A program made the translations under genes and the position numbers. A DNA stretch of 64,000 nt from contig WHTS01000015.1 of the NCBI GenBank assembly GCA_009377585.1, forward strand, positions 1-64,000, in the 5' to 3' direction. This DNA is from Betaproteobacteria bacterium. GTDB lineage: Bacteria; Pseudomonadota; Gammaproteobacteria; Burkholderiales; WYBJ01. The notes under the pieces are model-generated. The model made no database searches and had not been told where the DNA came from. It was given only the letters and a program-made list of their open reading frames with translations. Positions 1 to 7,708 of the stretch are shown piece by piece (the first letter of the stretch is position 1; every line of letters begins with the position of its first letter).

Positions 1-1474
1 CCGCGGTCTTCGATGCGGCGGCGCGGGCGGAGGCAGCGGTCCATGCCGATCCGCGTACGGCCTGTTTCTATGCGCGGCGCACGCTCGAACTCGCGGTGCG
101 CTGGGCGTACACGTTCGATCCGGCACTCAAGCTGCCCTACCAGGACAGTCTTTCGGCGTTGATTCACGAGCCGAGCTTCAAGCAGGCCGCCGGCGAGGCG
201 GTGTTCAGCAAGGCGCGCGTGATCAACACGCTCGGCAACCAGGCCGTGCACGGCCATCGCGCGATTGTGTCCAACGATGCGCTCGTCGCGCTGCGCGAGC
301 TGTTCCATGTCTGCTACTGGCTCGCGCGCACCTATGGCCGCGCGGACCGGCCGCCGCCGGGACTCGCGTTCAATGCGGCGCTGCTGCCGAAGCCGGCGCC
401 CGCCGCGGTGCAAACAGCAGAGCAATTGCAGCGGCTGGAAGCGAGTCTGCACGAGCGCGACGAGAAGCTCGCGGCGCTGCTCTCAAACAAGGCGGTGCTC
501 GATGAGGAGCTGCAGCGCCTGCGCGCCGAGGTGGCTGCGGCGAAGAAGGCCGCCGCTGCACAGCCCGACACGCACGACTACTCCGAAACTGAGACGCGCG
601 ACTATTTCATCGATCTCCTGCTCAAGGAGGCCGGCTGGCCGCTCGCTCAGGCTCGCGATCGCGAGTTCGAAGTCAGCGGCATGCCCAACCAGAAGGAACA
701 GGGCTTCGTCGACTACGTTCTGTGGGGCGACGACGGCAAGCCGCTGGGCCTGGTGGAGGCCAAGCGCACTCGCCGCGACGCACGGGTCGGCCAGCAGCAG
801 GCGAAGCTCTACGCCGACTGCCTGGAGCACCAGTTCGGGCAACGGCCGATCATCTTCTATACCAACGGCTATGAACACTGGCGCTGGGACGACACGCACT
901 ATCCGCCGCGCCGTGTGCAGGGATTCTTCAAAAAGGCCGAGCTGGAACTCATGATCCAGCGCCGCGGCACGCGCCGGCCGCTGGGTGAAGCGACCATTGA
1001 CGGCAAGATCGTCGAACGCCACTACCAGATCTGTTCGCGCCGGGGCAGCACAAGGAACAGTTCTACCTCTTCGACTACTGCCAGAACCTCGAATACTTCA
1101 GCCAGGACATTCCGGCCACCGACGGAGCGTTGACCGAATCGCTCGGTAAGCGCCTGTTCAAAACGCGGCTCGAACTGATCGCGGAGCTGGACCAGCGGCA
1201 AGCGACTGAATCGCCGCTCAAAGCCGCGGAGATCAGAGATGCGGGGCTCGGTCATCCCGAGTCCGAGCCGGAAGTGCGGGCGCAAGTTGCCGCGCTGCTG
1301 CGAACCGAAGTTGCCGCGATGAACCTCGACAATTTCGTTGTCCGACCTCGTCGCAAGCTGATCGAGAAGTACCGGAACTCCGAGGCGTGACCAGATGGTC
1401 TCTTCAGCTCGGCGCAGATTGATGACCTGGTGCGTGTATTGGAGGCTGTGCGGGCGACGGCGATCGCTGCGTAA
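1..1474 (+). pseudogene. hsdR: Type I restriction enzyme R subunit (HsdR) remnant, 5' end outside window
   Basis: The reading frame enters from outside the window and encodes a DUF4145-like region (nt 3-380), a short coiled segment, and an HSDR_N nuclease domain with a PD-(D/E)xK core (VDYVLW near nt 708, then VEAKRT near 753). Near nt 1026-1035 the text jumps, with a frame change, from ERHYQ to LFAPGQHKEQFYLFDY, which normally lies far downstream in HsdR. The whole SF2 helicase motor is therefore gone. This second piece stops at a TGA (1388-1390). The same frame then resumes with DGLFSSAQIDDLVRVLEA and ends at a TAA (1472-1474), which resembles the usual HsdR C-terminus. Intact HsdR proteins are about 1,000-1,200 residues, so this is a relic of two internal deletions and cannot translocate DNA. 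No hsdM or hsdS lies in the window. Confidence 0.8.
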
Positions 1475-1550
1475 TCGCTATCGACAGTGTAGGCAAAGTG
1501 CGGCGAGCGCCTGCTCTAAGAGAGCCGCACGGCCCCGTTCATTTTCATCT

Positions 1551-2423
1551 CTATGAAATGGGCCGTGTCGCCCGGCATCCTGGATAGCCCGAGCAACCCC
1601 AGAACTCATTGCCGGCCTTCGCTCCGCGCTTCGCGGTGCGCCGGACCATCGGTTTTCCGCAGGCGGGACAGTGCGGCTGGGAGACTGAGCTGAGCTCCGG
1701 AATCGATGGTGTTTGAACGACGCTCGAAGATGCAGCGGACTTCCGCATGGAGACGGACCTCGCCGGTTCGAGCAGCGTGTGAAGCTTCGGCGCGTCGAGC
1801 AGGTGGATGTTGCGGCCATCGGCAAACCCGTGCGCGGATTTTGTGAATCGCCCCGAAGTCACGACGAAACCGCCCGTCGCTCCGCTCGCCGCCATCACGC
1901 CATAGAGTTCTCGCACGACTTCCACACCGACGCTGAACGCCCGCCACTGCTTGCATTGGACGAGGAATCTTTCGCGGTCCCTGGTGAGAACCAGATCGAT
2001 TCCTCCGTCCGCTCCACCACCCCCGGTCTCTTCCACCTTGTAGCCCTGAAGCCGAAACGCTTCGCCCACCAGCATCTCGAACTCGGCCCAAGTCATTCCA
2101 TTCGCCACACGCGTCGCTTCGGCACGTGCGGCGTCACTGGCCAGGTCTTGTCGCTTCTTCCGGCGCACAGCTGAAACCAAGGCCCCGGCCAAGCAAATAA
2201 GCGGCAAGACGTATTGACTGGCGGAGGCTAAACCGCGCAACACAGCGCTCGTCGCGAACGTCCCGATCTGCCCAGGTTGGGTCGGTGGAGCAATCGGCTG
2301 CGAGGCGAAGCTGTGCAGAAGCAAGTAGAGGATGGGCGCCAGCGTTAAAGCAACCCACCACGGGACCGACGCCGCAAGATCCAACAACGCGTATGCCGTG
2401 CCGTTCCTGGCCCGTCTTGCCAT
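1551..2423 (-). CDS. Membrane-anchored Mrr-type restriction endonuclease with C-terminal topoisomerase zinc finger
   Basis: The 290-residue protein has two predicted membrane helices (about residues 19-40 and 68-88), a basic RRKKR stop-transfer, an Mrr_cat nuclease domain (about 108-225) and a C-terminal four-cysteine zinc ribbon (CPAC...GCSGYPGC) of the topoisomerase I type. The nuclease core is visible as GGIDLVL (Asp143) and QCKQW (Gln156, Lys158), the D-QxK variant of the PD-(D/E)xK fold. Mrr-family enzymes cleave modified or foreign DNA, and the zinc ribbon probably binds DNA. I chose the ATG at 2423 because the protein from there starts just before the first helix; 42 extra in-frame codons upstream look non-coding. 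It lies convergent with the hsdR relic, which suggests a former restriction locus. Membrane-tethered Mrr-like proteins are common, but their substrates are unknown. Confidence 0.8.
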   Translation of the reverse strand: MARRARNGTAYALLDLAASVPWWVALTLAPILYLLLHSFASQPIAPPTQPGQIGTFATSAVLRGLASASQYVLPLICLAGALVSAVRRKKRQDLASDAARAEATRVANGMTWAEFEMLVGEAFRLQGYKVEETGGGGADGGIDLVLTRDRERFLVQCKQWRAFSVGVEVVRELYGVMAASGATGGFVVTSGRFTKSAHGFADGRNIHLLDAPKLHTLLEPARSVSMRKSAASSSVVQTPSIPELSSVSQPHCPACGKPMVRRTAKRGAKAGNEFWGCSGYPGCRATRPIS

Positions 2424-2846
2424 GTATTGAGCTCTCTCGGCCTCTTTCGTGGTCGCCGTGTGCCCACTTGCCAAGAACATTAGCGGCCAATGGATCGATC
2501 CATTGAGCAGTGATGGTTTCATCGCAGATTCGCATGATGCCACGAGCACAAACGATCACCGAACGCCACGGACCAGGTCTCGCGAGGGGATCGTCCGATC
2601 GATTCAACCAGCCTGCTCGATCTTGCGCATCGTCCACCTGTCCCGACTGGCACAGAGATCGTTGTTCTTACTCACCAGTCGCTTGCTTAGTCGACAGATT
2701 CCCTAGAATTGCTTCCTGTAGCCATAGCTGAATGTGTCGCCCCACTTACTGACTCCTGAGTAAATGGGCTAAAAATGTAGCAAAATGCGCTACGTGAGAT
2801 CCCTGGCCCATCATCTCTTTGGGCAGACGCGTTCCGACGTTCTGAA
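2424..2846. other. Gene-free stretch upstream of the Mrr-like gene
   Basis: I see no convincing coding sequence here on either strand; the open frames are short and have no recognisable family signature. The stretch holds a perfect 18-bp palindrome (2488-2505) and a GTAGC/GCTAC inverted repeat (2777-2793) about 55 bp before the small ORF at 2847. It presumably carries the divergent promoters of the Mrr-like gene and the rightward gene pair, but no strong -35/-10 pair stands out. Confidence 0.4.
2488..2505. repeat. Perfect 18-bp palindrome (CAATGGATC-GATCCATTG)
   Basis: The two 9-bp halves are exact reverse complements with no spacer, 65 bp upstream of the chosen start of the Mrr-like gene. 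The position would suit an operator or a dimeric protein site, but no regulator is identifiable. Confidence 0.5.
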
Positions 2847-2996
2847 ATGCGCTGCTGCTCCAACTGCAAGAGCGCTGTCACACGCATCAGCGCTGAAACG
2901 CGCCTCGTTGCCGCGTACAAGGCAGGCAAAGATTACGGTTACATTCAGTTTCTCGTCGCGAACCGCTTGGCCGACTCCTCCAACCGAAAGGGCTGA
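2847..2996 (+). CDS. Small cysteine-rich hypothetical protein (49 aa), coupled to the next gene
   Basis: This 49-codon frame starts at an ATG and reads MRCCSNCKSAVTRISAETRL and onward to LADSSNRKG, then stops at 2994-2996, three bases before the ATG of the next gene. Its composition (mixed charged, aromatic and hydrophobic residues with a CCxxC start) looks like a real protein, unlike the Arg/Ser/Pro-rich text in the other frames here. I recognise no family. The tight spacing suggests translational coupling with the beta-sandwich protein at 3000. It is short and lacks a strong Shine-Dalgarno, so it could be chance. Confidence 0.35.
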   Translation: MRCCSNCKSAVTRISAETRLVAAYKAGKDYGYIQFLVANRLADSSNRKG

Positions 2997-2999
2997 CAG

Positions 3000-3650
3000 A
3001 TGCCGTCGAACAAGTACACCCGCCCCACGCATTCGCTGCCGCCCCCGATCCCGCCGCTGCTGCAGCCGCAGCCGCCGATCGCACCGTTGGTGCCGCCGGT
3101 GCATGTCGTCGATCTCATGACCGAAGCCGGGTCGGCGGCCTTCGGCGCAATATGGCGGGGCCGGGAAGCGAAGCTCGTCGAGTGTCCCGCGTTCACCGAT
3201 TCGCGGCCGGAATTCAAGACCACGTACGATGTGGAGCCCCACGCTGAATTGCTCGGCTTCGACGATTCGGAATGGGAGGTGGTCCCGCCTTCCGATCTCG
3301 GCGGCAAGCGCGGCGGCGGCATCGTATCGTTCTTCTGGTTTCGCACGGCGCTGACGATTCCAGCAAGCGCTTTGGGCTTCGAGACCGCCGGCGCGAAAGC
3401 GGTCTTGCGCGTCAACGTCGACGACTACGCGGAAGTATGGGTCAACGGCGAAATGCCACGCGCTGCTGGCCGCCCGAGCCCGGCGACCATCCAGGGATTC
3501 AACATGCCCAACCGCCTGGTGCTCGGCAGCAATCTCGTGTCGCCTGGCGACAGGTTCGAGATCGCCGTGTTTGCCATCAACGGGCCGATCTCGGCTGCGC
3601 CGGCCAACTTTCTCTGGTTCCGCGAGGCGAAAGTGGAGTTCTTCCGCTGA
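3000..3650 (+). CDS. Galactose-binding-like beta-sandwich protein (hypothetical)
   Basis: The 216-residue product begins with a proline-rich leader (about residues 1-36) and continues as a compact all-beta domain with DSEWEVVPP, VSFFWFRTALTIP, LRVNVDDYAEVWVNGE and FEIAVFAINGPIS. This is the pattern of the jelly-roll sugar-binding domain that precedes glycoside hydrolase family 2 enzymes and is also found joined to SMP-30/gluconolactonase proteins. No catalytic residues are apparent, so a carbohydrate- or ligand-binding role is inferred from fold only. There is no classical signal peptide. The gene begins three bases after the small ORF. It may be a stand-alone version of a domain usually fused to a gluconolactonase. 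Confidence 0.6.
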   Translation: MPSNKYTRPTHSLPPPIPPLLQPQPPIAPLVPPVHVVDLMTEAGSAAFGAIWRGREAKLVECPAFTDSRPEFKTTYDVEPHAELLGFDDSEWEVVPPSDLGGKRGGGIVSFFWFRTALTIPASALGFETAGAKAVLRVNVDDYAEVWVNGEMPRAAGRPSPATIQGFNMPNRLVLGSNLVSPGDRFEIAVFAINGPISAAPANFLWFREAKVEFFR

Positions 3651-3725
3651 TCGCTTTTGCTTCGGCGGTGTCTGCCAGTCTGAGCACGTGAAGCCGAGCG
3701 GATTGTCGAAGGGTTAGCGCGACGA

Positions 3726-3776
3726 CCACCCCCTCCACGCGTAGCGTGTCGAGCCCCTCCTCGTCGAGAAGGGGAA
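3726..3776 (+). repeat. Dispersed REP-like intergenic repeat, copy 1
   Basis: A CCACCCCCTCC block is followed by a CCCCTCCTCGTCGAG-AAGGGG inverted repeat. Related arrangements occur near 7176-7230 (degenerate) and, in inverse orientation, at 9983-10036. The copies sit only between genes, as bacterial REP-type elements do. Confidence 0.5.
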
Positions 3777-3826
3777 TCTTTCGCTACCTCGAATGCTGCA
3801 CGCCATCGCCGGCACTGCCGTCGGCG

Positions 3827-5269
3827 TTATCTCCGTTCCACAACCGGAGGCCGCCGCCCCCGAGCGGGCGACACCGCTTCGTAGGCGTGCGCAATCTGCA
3901 GCAGAAGCGCCTCCTCGAACGGCCGCCCGATCAATTGCATGCCGATCGGCAGGCCGGACTTCGTGAAGCCGCAGGGAACGCTGATTGCCGGCAAGCCGGT
4001 CCCGTTACTGGGGCTCGTGTTTCTCGATACGCTCCCCGAGCCGGGACCGCGCACGGGGTGCGTCTTGCCGCCCACGACGACGTTGTTGTCGGCGATGCGC
4101 GGGGCGGGAATCGGGGCCGTGGGCGTCACCAGAACGTCGACCTCCTGCAGCACGCGGGCGTGTTCTTCCTTGATGAGGCGCTGGACCTTCATCCCTTTCG
4201 CATAATCCGTTCCCAAAACGAACTGACCCGCCAGAGTGCGATAGAGAACATGGGGGCCGTAGTCCGCGCGGCCCTTCTTGATCAGCAGTTCGTGCGTGAC
4301 CACAGTGTCTGCCATGGTAGGAAGGCGCATGGCGCCCGCGTACTTCATCATCGGAAGCGACACTTTCCGTGATGTCATGCCGAGCGCTTCCAGCGCGACG
4401 ATGGCTTGCCGGACGGCGGCCTCGACCTCGGGATCGAGCATCTCGAAATAATGATTGGCGGGCACCCCGATCCGGAGTCCGCGGACGTCCTTCCCCAGGT
4501 GCTCGGTGTAGTCCGGAACGGGAACCGGCACGGTGCTCGGATCGAGCGGGTCGTAGCCGGCCATCACCTGCAACATCAGCGCGCAGTCGCGCACCGTTCG
4601 GGTCATGGGGCCGATGTGATCGCCGTTGTAGCTCGTCACCATGAGCCCGCGTTGGCTCACGCGGCCGAACGTCTGCTTCAGCCCCACGATCCCGCAGAAC
4701 GTTCCGGGCAGGCGCACCGAGCCGCCGAAGTCCGTGCCGAGCGATGCGAAGGTGACGCCGGAGGCCACGTTGGCGCCGCCGCCGCCGCTCGATCCGCCGG
4801 GTACGTGATCGAGGTTCCACGGATTGTGCACTGCCCCGTAGTGCATGTTGTTGGAGGTCATGCCGGCGGCGAATTCCTCCAGGTTCTCCTTGCCGACGAT
4901 GACCGCACCCGCCTGCTTGCAGCGCCGCACCACCTCGGCGTCTTCGTCCGGAACGTAATCCGCCAACACCTTCGAGCCGACCGTCGATCGAATGCCGGCG
5001 GTAGCGAGATTATCCTTGATGCCGATCGGAATTCCATGGAGAGGGCCGCGATACTCGCCGCGCATCAGGGCAGCCTCGGCCTCCTTCGCCTGACGCCTCG
5101 CCCCGTCGTAGAGGATGGTGATGAAGGAGTAGAGCAGGGGCTGCAGCCGCTCGGCTCTAGCGAGCGCCGCTTCGGTCAGCTCGACCGGCGAAACTTGCTT
5201 CTTTTGGATCGCAGCAGCGGCATCGGATAACGTGAGCTGTAGTAAATCGTCCGCGCTCATGGCCATCAC
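3827..5269 (-). CDS. Amidase signature family hydrolase (GatA/AtzE-like)
   Basis: The 480-residue protein matches the amidase signature family end to end. The Ser-cisSer-Lys triad is visible as Lys85 (GIKDN), Ser160 (PGGSSGG) and Ser184 (GTDFGGSVRLP), and the 75- and 24-residue spacings are those of the family. It should hydrolyse a linear amide or carbamoyl substrate in the cytoplasm; the substrate cannot be read from sequence. The start is a GTG at 5269 overlapping the stop of the small upstream gene, with alternative ATGs at 5266 and 5257. The upstream 60-residue GatC/AtzG-like partner argues for an AtzE-type heteromeric amidase rather than tRNA amidotransferase GatA, because no gatB is present. 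Confidence 0.85.
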   Translation of the reverse strand: MMAMSADDLLQLTLSDAAAAIQKKQVSPVELTEAALARAERLQPLLYSFITILYDGARRQAKEAEAALMRGEYRGPLHGIPIGIKDNLATAGIRSTVGSKVLADYVPDEDAEVVRRCKQAGAVIVGKENLEEFAAGMTSNNMHYGAVHNPWNLDHVPGGSSGGGGANVASGVTFASLGTDFGGSVRLPGTFCGIVGLKQTFGRVSQRGLMVTSYNGDHIGPMTRTVRDCALMLQVMAGYDPLDPSTVPVPVPDYTEHLGKDVRGLRIGVPANHYFEMLDPEVEAAVRQAIVALEALGMTSRKVSLPMMKYAGAMRLPTMADTVVTHELLIKKGRADYGPHVLYRTLAGQFVLGTDYAKGMKVQRLIKEEHARVLQEVDVLVTPTAPIPAPRIADNNVVVGGKTHPVRGPGSGSVSRNTSPSNGTGLPAISVPCGFTKSGLPIGMQLIGRPFEEALLLQIAHAYEAVSPARGRRPPVVERR

Positions 5270-5448
5270 TCCGCCACGCGCAGCAAACGGCTGGAGAAAA
5301 GCGCCGAGAGATCGAGCTCATCGAGCTGCTCCACGGCCGCGATGTAGTTCTCCAGTTCGGGCCATACGAGCTCGAGCTCCACGTCGGAGAGCGGGATGCC
5401 GTTGTAGTCCTTGATCATGGCTTTGAGCGTTTCGGGCGATAGCTTCAT
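5266..5448 (-). CDS. AtzG/GatC-like small amidase partner (60 aa)
   Basis: A 60-residue acidic helical protein starts with MKLSPETLKAMIKDYNGIPL and ends LFSSRLLRVAE. Its length, its position directly before an amidase with overlapping stop and start, and its helix pattern resemble GatC and AtzG, the small subunits that wrap around and stabilise their amidase. The start at 5448 was chosen because the 53 in-frame codons further upstream are Ser/Arg-rich and look untranslated. Function is inferred mainly from context. AtzG-type proteins accompany AtzE amidases in Burkholderiales-type catabolic clusters. Confidence 0.65.
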   Translation of the reverse strand: MKLSPETLKAMIKDYNGIPLSDVELELVWPELENYIAAVEQLDELDLSALFSSRLLRVAE

Positions 5449-5694
5449 ACGGTGCTCCCGACAGGTGGAGACGACATCGTACTCTGGGCGTGGACTGGCG
5501 GGGGAAGGTCGAACTATGTGCGATGCAAACGCGTCTGCTGTCGCGGAAGAAGGGCGAGACACGGCCGCGACGAAGCGGTTCGACCTGATGAGAACCGAGA
5601 CGTCCAACGTTGCCGCGCCACTCTAAGCCAATGGACGCCCGGCGCGCGAAAGCCGCATACTTCGCGCGACGCTTCACGAGAGACGCGACGTGCC

Positions 5695-6306
5695 ATGAAG
5701 CTCTACATCACCCCGGGCTCACCGTATGCCCGCATCGTGCGGATCGTAATCCTGGAGAAGGGCTTGCAGGACCGCGTGGAGATCGTATTCGCGCGGACGC
5801 GCCTCGCGGACAGCCCCTACTACCAGGTCAATCCTTCCGGACGCGTTCCTTACCTCGTGCGCGACGACGGCGTCGGCATGGAAGAGTCGGCGTTCATCTG
5901 CGACTATCTGGATCGCCTATCCGGTTCTTCGGGCCCGGACTTTCGCGGGCACGGGCAGGATTGGGAGGCGCGACGTCTGGAAGCGCTCGCCCGCAGCATG
6001 ATGGACGGGCTGGCGGTCTGGAGCCGCGAGCTCGGGCGCCCGCGTGACGAGCAATCGCCGACCGTGATCGCACACGAGCGCGCGCGCAGCGAACGCATGG
6101 CGGACTTGTGGGAGCGCGAGATCGATCGTCCATGGATGCACGGTCCCCTCGACCTGGCGCAGACTACGCTGGGTTGCGCGCTCGGGCTCGAAGCGAGGAT
6201 TGCGGATTTCCGCTGGCGCGACGGGCGGCCGAAGCTGTGCGCGTGGTACGGGCCGATTGCAGCAAGGCCGTCGTTCCAGGCGACGGTGCCGGTCGAGAGA
6301 CATTGA
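5695..6306 (+). CDS. Glutathione S-transferase family protein
   Basis: The 203-residue protein has an N-terminal thioredoxin-fold domain (MKLYITPGSPYARIVRIV, about residues 1-75) with the NPSGRVPYLV cis-proline segment and the EESAFICDYLD glutathione-binding turn. An all-helical C-terminal domain follows. In place of a catalytic Tyr/Ser/Cys near residue 10, a Ser9-Pro10 pair is present, as in many bacterial beta/theta-like GSTs. The likely role is conjugation or reduction of electrophiles with glutathione in the cytoplasm. I chose the ATG at 5695 since it opens the canonical first strand. It is divergent from the amidase pair, with a 246-bp intergenic gap. Confidence 0.8.
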   Translation: MKLYITPGSPYARIVRIVILEKGLQDRVEIVFARTRLADSPYYQVNPSGRVPYLVRDDGVGMEESAFICDYLDRLSGSSGPDFRGHGQDWEARRLEALARSMMDGLAVWSRELGRPRDEQSPTVIAHERARSERMADLWEREIDRPWMHGPLDLAQTTLGCALGLEARIADFRWRDGRPKLCAWYGPIAARPSFQATVPVERH

Positions 6307-6340
6307 CCGTGCCTTTTGGGTAACGGTCCGAAGAGCCGGC

Positions 6341-6457
6341 ATGGCTACGCCGCTTCAAAGACTGCGAAAAGCCGAGTCGGCGCCAAGGGCCCGCGCATGG
6401 ATGCTCGAGGCGTTGGATGCCGTCCTACAGGGTCGGGAAAGTGCAGAACATGGATGA
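6341..6457 (+). CDS. Small protein upstream of zeta toxin (38 aa, possible antitoxin)
   Basis: The 38-codon frame encodes MATPLQRLRKAESAPRARAW followed by MLEALDAVLQGRESAEHG. The helical, amphipathic C-terminal half and its position 15 bp before the zeta-type kinase suggest an antitoxin or regulatory peptide in the same transcript. It has no close resemblance to the classical epsilon antitoxin, so the role is inferred from location only. Confidence 0.5.
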   Translation: MATPLQRLRKAESAPRARAWMLEALDAVLQGRESAEHG

Positions 6458-6472
6458 CCCATCGCAAGGCGC

Positions 6473-7015
6473 ATGATGGCTAAGGCGAAGCGAAGGTCCG
6501 GTCGTCGACCGCGCTGCATTGTCATTGCCGGCCCGAACGGTGCGGGGAAAACGACGTTCGCTCGGGATTTTCTGCCGAAGGAAGCCAGCCTCATTCACTT
6601 CGTGAACGCCGATCTGATCGCAAGCGGTCTTTCGCCGCTCGCGCCTCGCGCAGCCGCATTGGCTGCAGGAAGGCTGGTCCTGGCCGAGATCGATCGCCTG
6701 GTGAGGGCACGCGAGAGTTTCGCGTTCGAGAGCACGTTGAGTGGTATTGGTTACGCTAGCCGCCTGCGGAAGATGAAGCGAGTTGGATATCGTATCGAAA
6801 TCGTCTACTTGAAGCTGCGCTCGCCTCGCCTGGCGATGGGACGCATAAGAACGCGTGTCAGGCAAGGCGGCCACAATGTCCCGAAGGCAGACGTGATCCG
6901 GCGTTTCGCGCGCGGTTGGCGGAACTTCGAACGCGTTTATCGTCCGCTCGCAGACCGGTGGTCGGTGTACGATAATTCGGCTTCGTCCCCATCTCTGGTG
7001 GAGCAGTTTCCGTGA
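6473..7015 (+). CDS. Zeta toxin family P-loop kinase
   Basis: The 180-residue protein carries a Walker A loop (GPNGAGKTT, residues 20-28), FVNADLIASGLSP with the catalytic-type Asp47, FESTLSG (84-90), and RIRTRVRQGGHNVP with the basic lid that precedes a conserved Arg-Phe pair. These are hallmarks of the zeta toxin family, whose studied members phosphorylate UDP-N-acetylglucosamine and poison cell-wall synthesis; this chromosomal branch is mostly uncharacterised and could use another substrate. The start could be the ATG at 6473 or at 6476. It is followed with a 4-base overlap by a 51-residue protein and preceded by a 38-residue one, forming a compact three-gene module. Confidence 0.85.
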   Translation: MMAKAKRRSGRRPRCIVIAGPNGAGKTTFARDFLPKEASLIHFVNADLIASGLSPLAPRAAALAAGRLVLAEIDRLVRARESFAFESTLSGIGYASRLRKMKRVGYRIEIVYLKLRSPRLAMGRIRTRVRQGGHNVPKADVIRRFARGWRNFERVYRPLADRWSVYDNSASSPSLVEQFP

Positions 7016-7167
7016 GTCGGAATGCCAAGCCGAAGCCGAACGAATTATCGAAAGCTGTCGCCCGTTCGCTCCGCCGTGCGGCCAAGCAGGCGCGCAAGAT
7101 CGCGAAGATGCACGGGACGCCGATCTACGTCATGAAGAACGGGAAGGTCGTCGCCGAGAAGCCGTAG
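7012..7167 (+). CDS. Small basic protein downstream of zeta toxin (51 aa)
   Basis: A GTG start overlaps the zeta stop codon by four bases. The 51-residue product has a basic helical N-terminal half (ARSLRRAAKQARKIAKMHG) and ends in the beta-hairpin-like TPIYVMKNGKVVAEKP. Short proteins with this GTPIYV...GKVV tail are often found directly after zeta-type toxin genes, so I read it as the cognate partner, perhaps the antitoxin. The translational overlap supports co-expression. No catalytic motif is present. Confidence 0.65.
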   Translation: MSRNAKPKPNELSKAVARSLRRAAKQARKIAKMHGTPIYVMKNGKVVAEKP

Positions 7168-7708
7168 CGGCTTTGGACCACCGACTCCCCGCATAGCGTG
7201 TTGCGCGCCTCCTTGGCAAAGAGGTGAATTGTTTTGAAGTCCACCACAAGCGCTGCGCTCCATCCCCGGCAACGCCCCGAATAGAGCCGTTCGAGCCGCG
7301 CCTGGAAAGTACGTGAAGGTCACCACGGCCAGCGAGCCGTTCAAAGCCCTCCGTACCGGCGCCGCTGCCACCTAATCGGCCGGCCGCTCGTCGGGTCGCC
7401 TGCAATGGTTGCCTGATTCAGGCGCGCGAGATATCGCCTGTCCCGGTTCATTCGACCCGGATAGGCGGAGCCATGCCACTGTCGCCCTGAAAGCGTTCGA
7501 GTTGCTTGACTGCTGCTGAAAACGGCAGATACTGCGAATGTCATAGCCGCCGCAGCACAATGGAATAGCATGTGATTCGTGATGCGTGTTGCCGTGGCGC
7601 CGAAGTACACACACCAAACATCGACGTTGGATGCGGAGGAAACACGATCGAGATGAGATGAAACAGGTTTAGCGCCCTATGGGGCGAACAACCGGAGGAG
7701 GATCAGAA
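7168..7708. other. Intergenic stretch with a degenerate REP-like repeat
   Basis: No supportable gene was found in these roughly 540 bases. They contain a degenerate copy of the dispersed repeat (about 7176-7230), a CGCCC-TAT-GGGGCG hairpin (about 7672-7685), and the purine-rich Shine-Dalgarno GGAGGAGG of the next gene at 7693-7700. Open frames on the minus strand have Arg/Ser-rich shadow composition. Confidence 0.4.
7176..7230 (+). repeat. Dispersed REP-like intergenic repeat, degenerate copy 2
   Basis: The order CACC...CTCCCCGCATAGCGTG...GCCTCCTTGGCAAAGAGG parallels copy 1 (3726-3776) and the inverse of copy 3 (9983-10036), but the palindromic arms have decayed. Confidence 0.35.
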
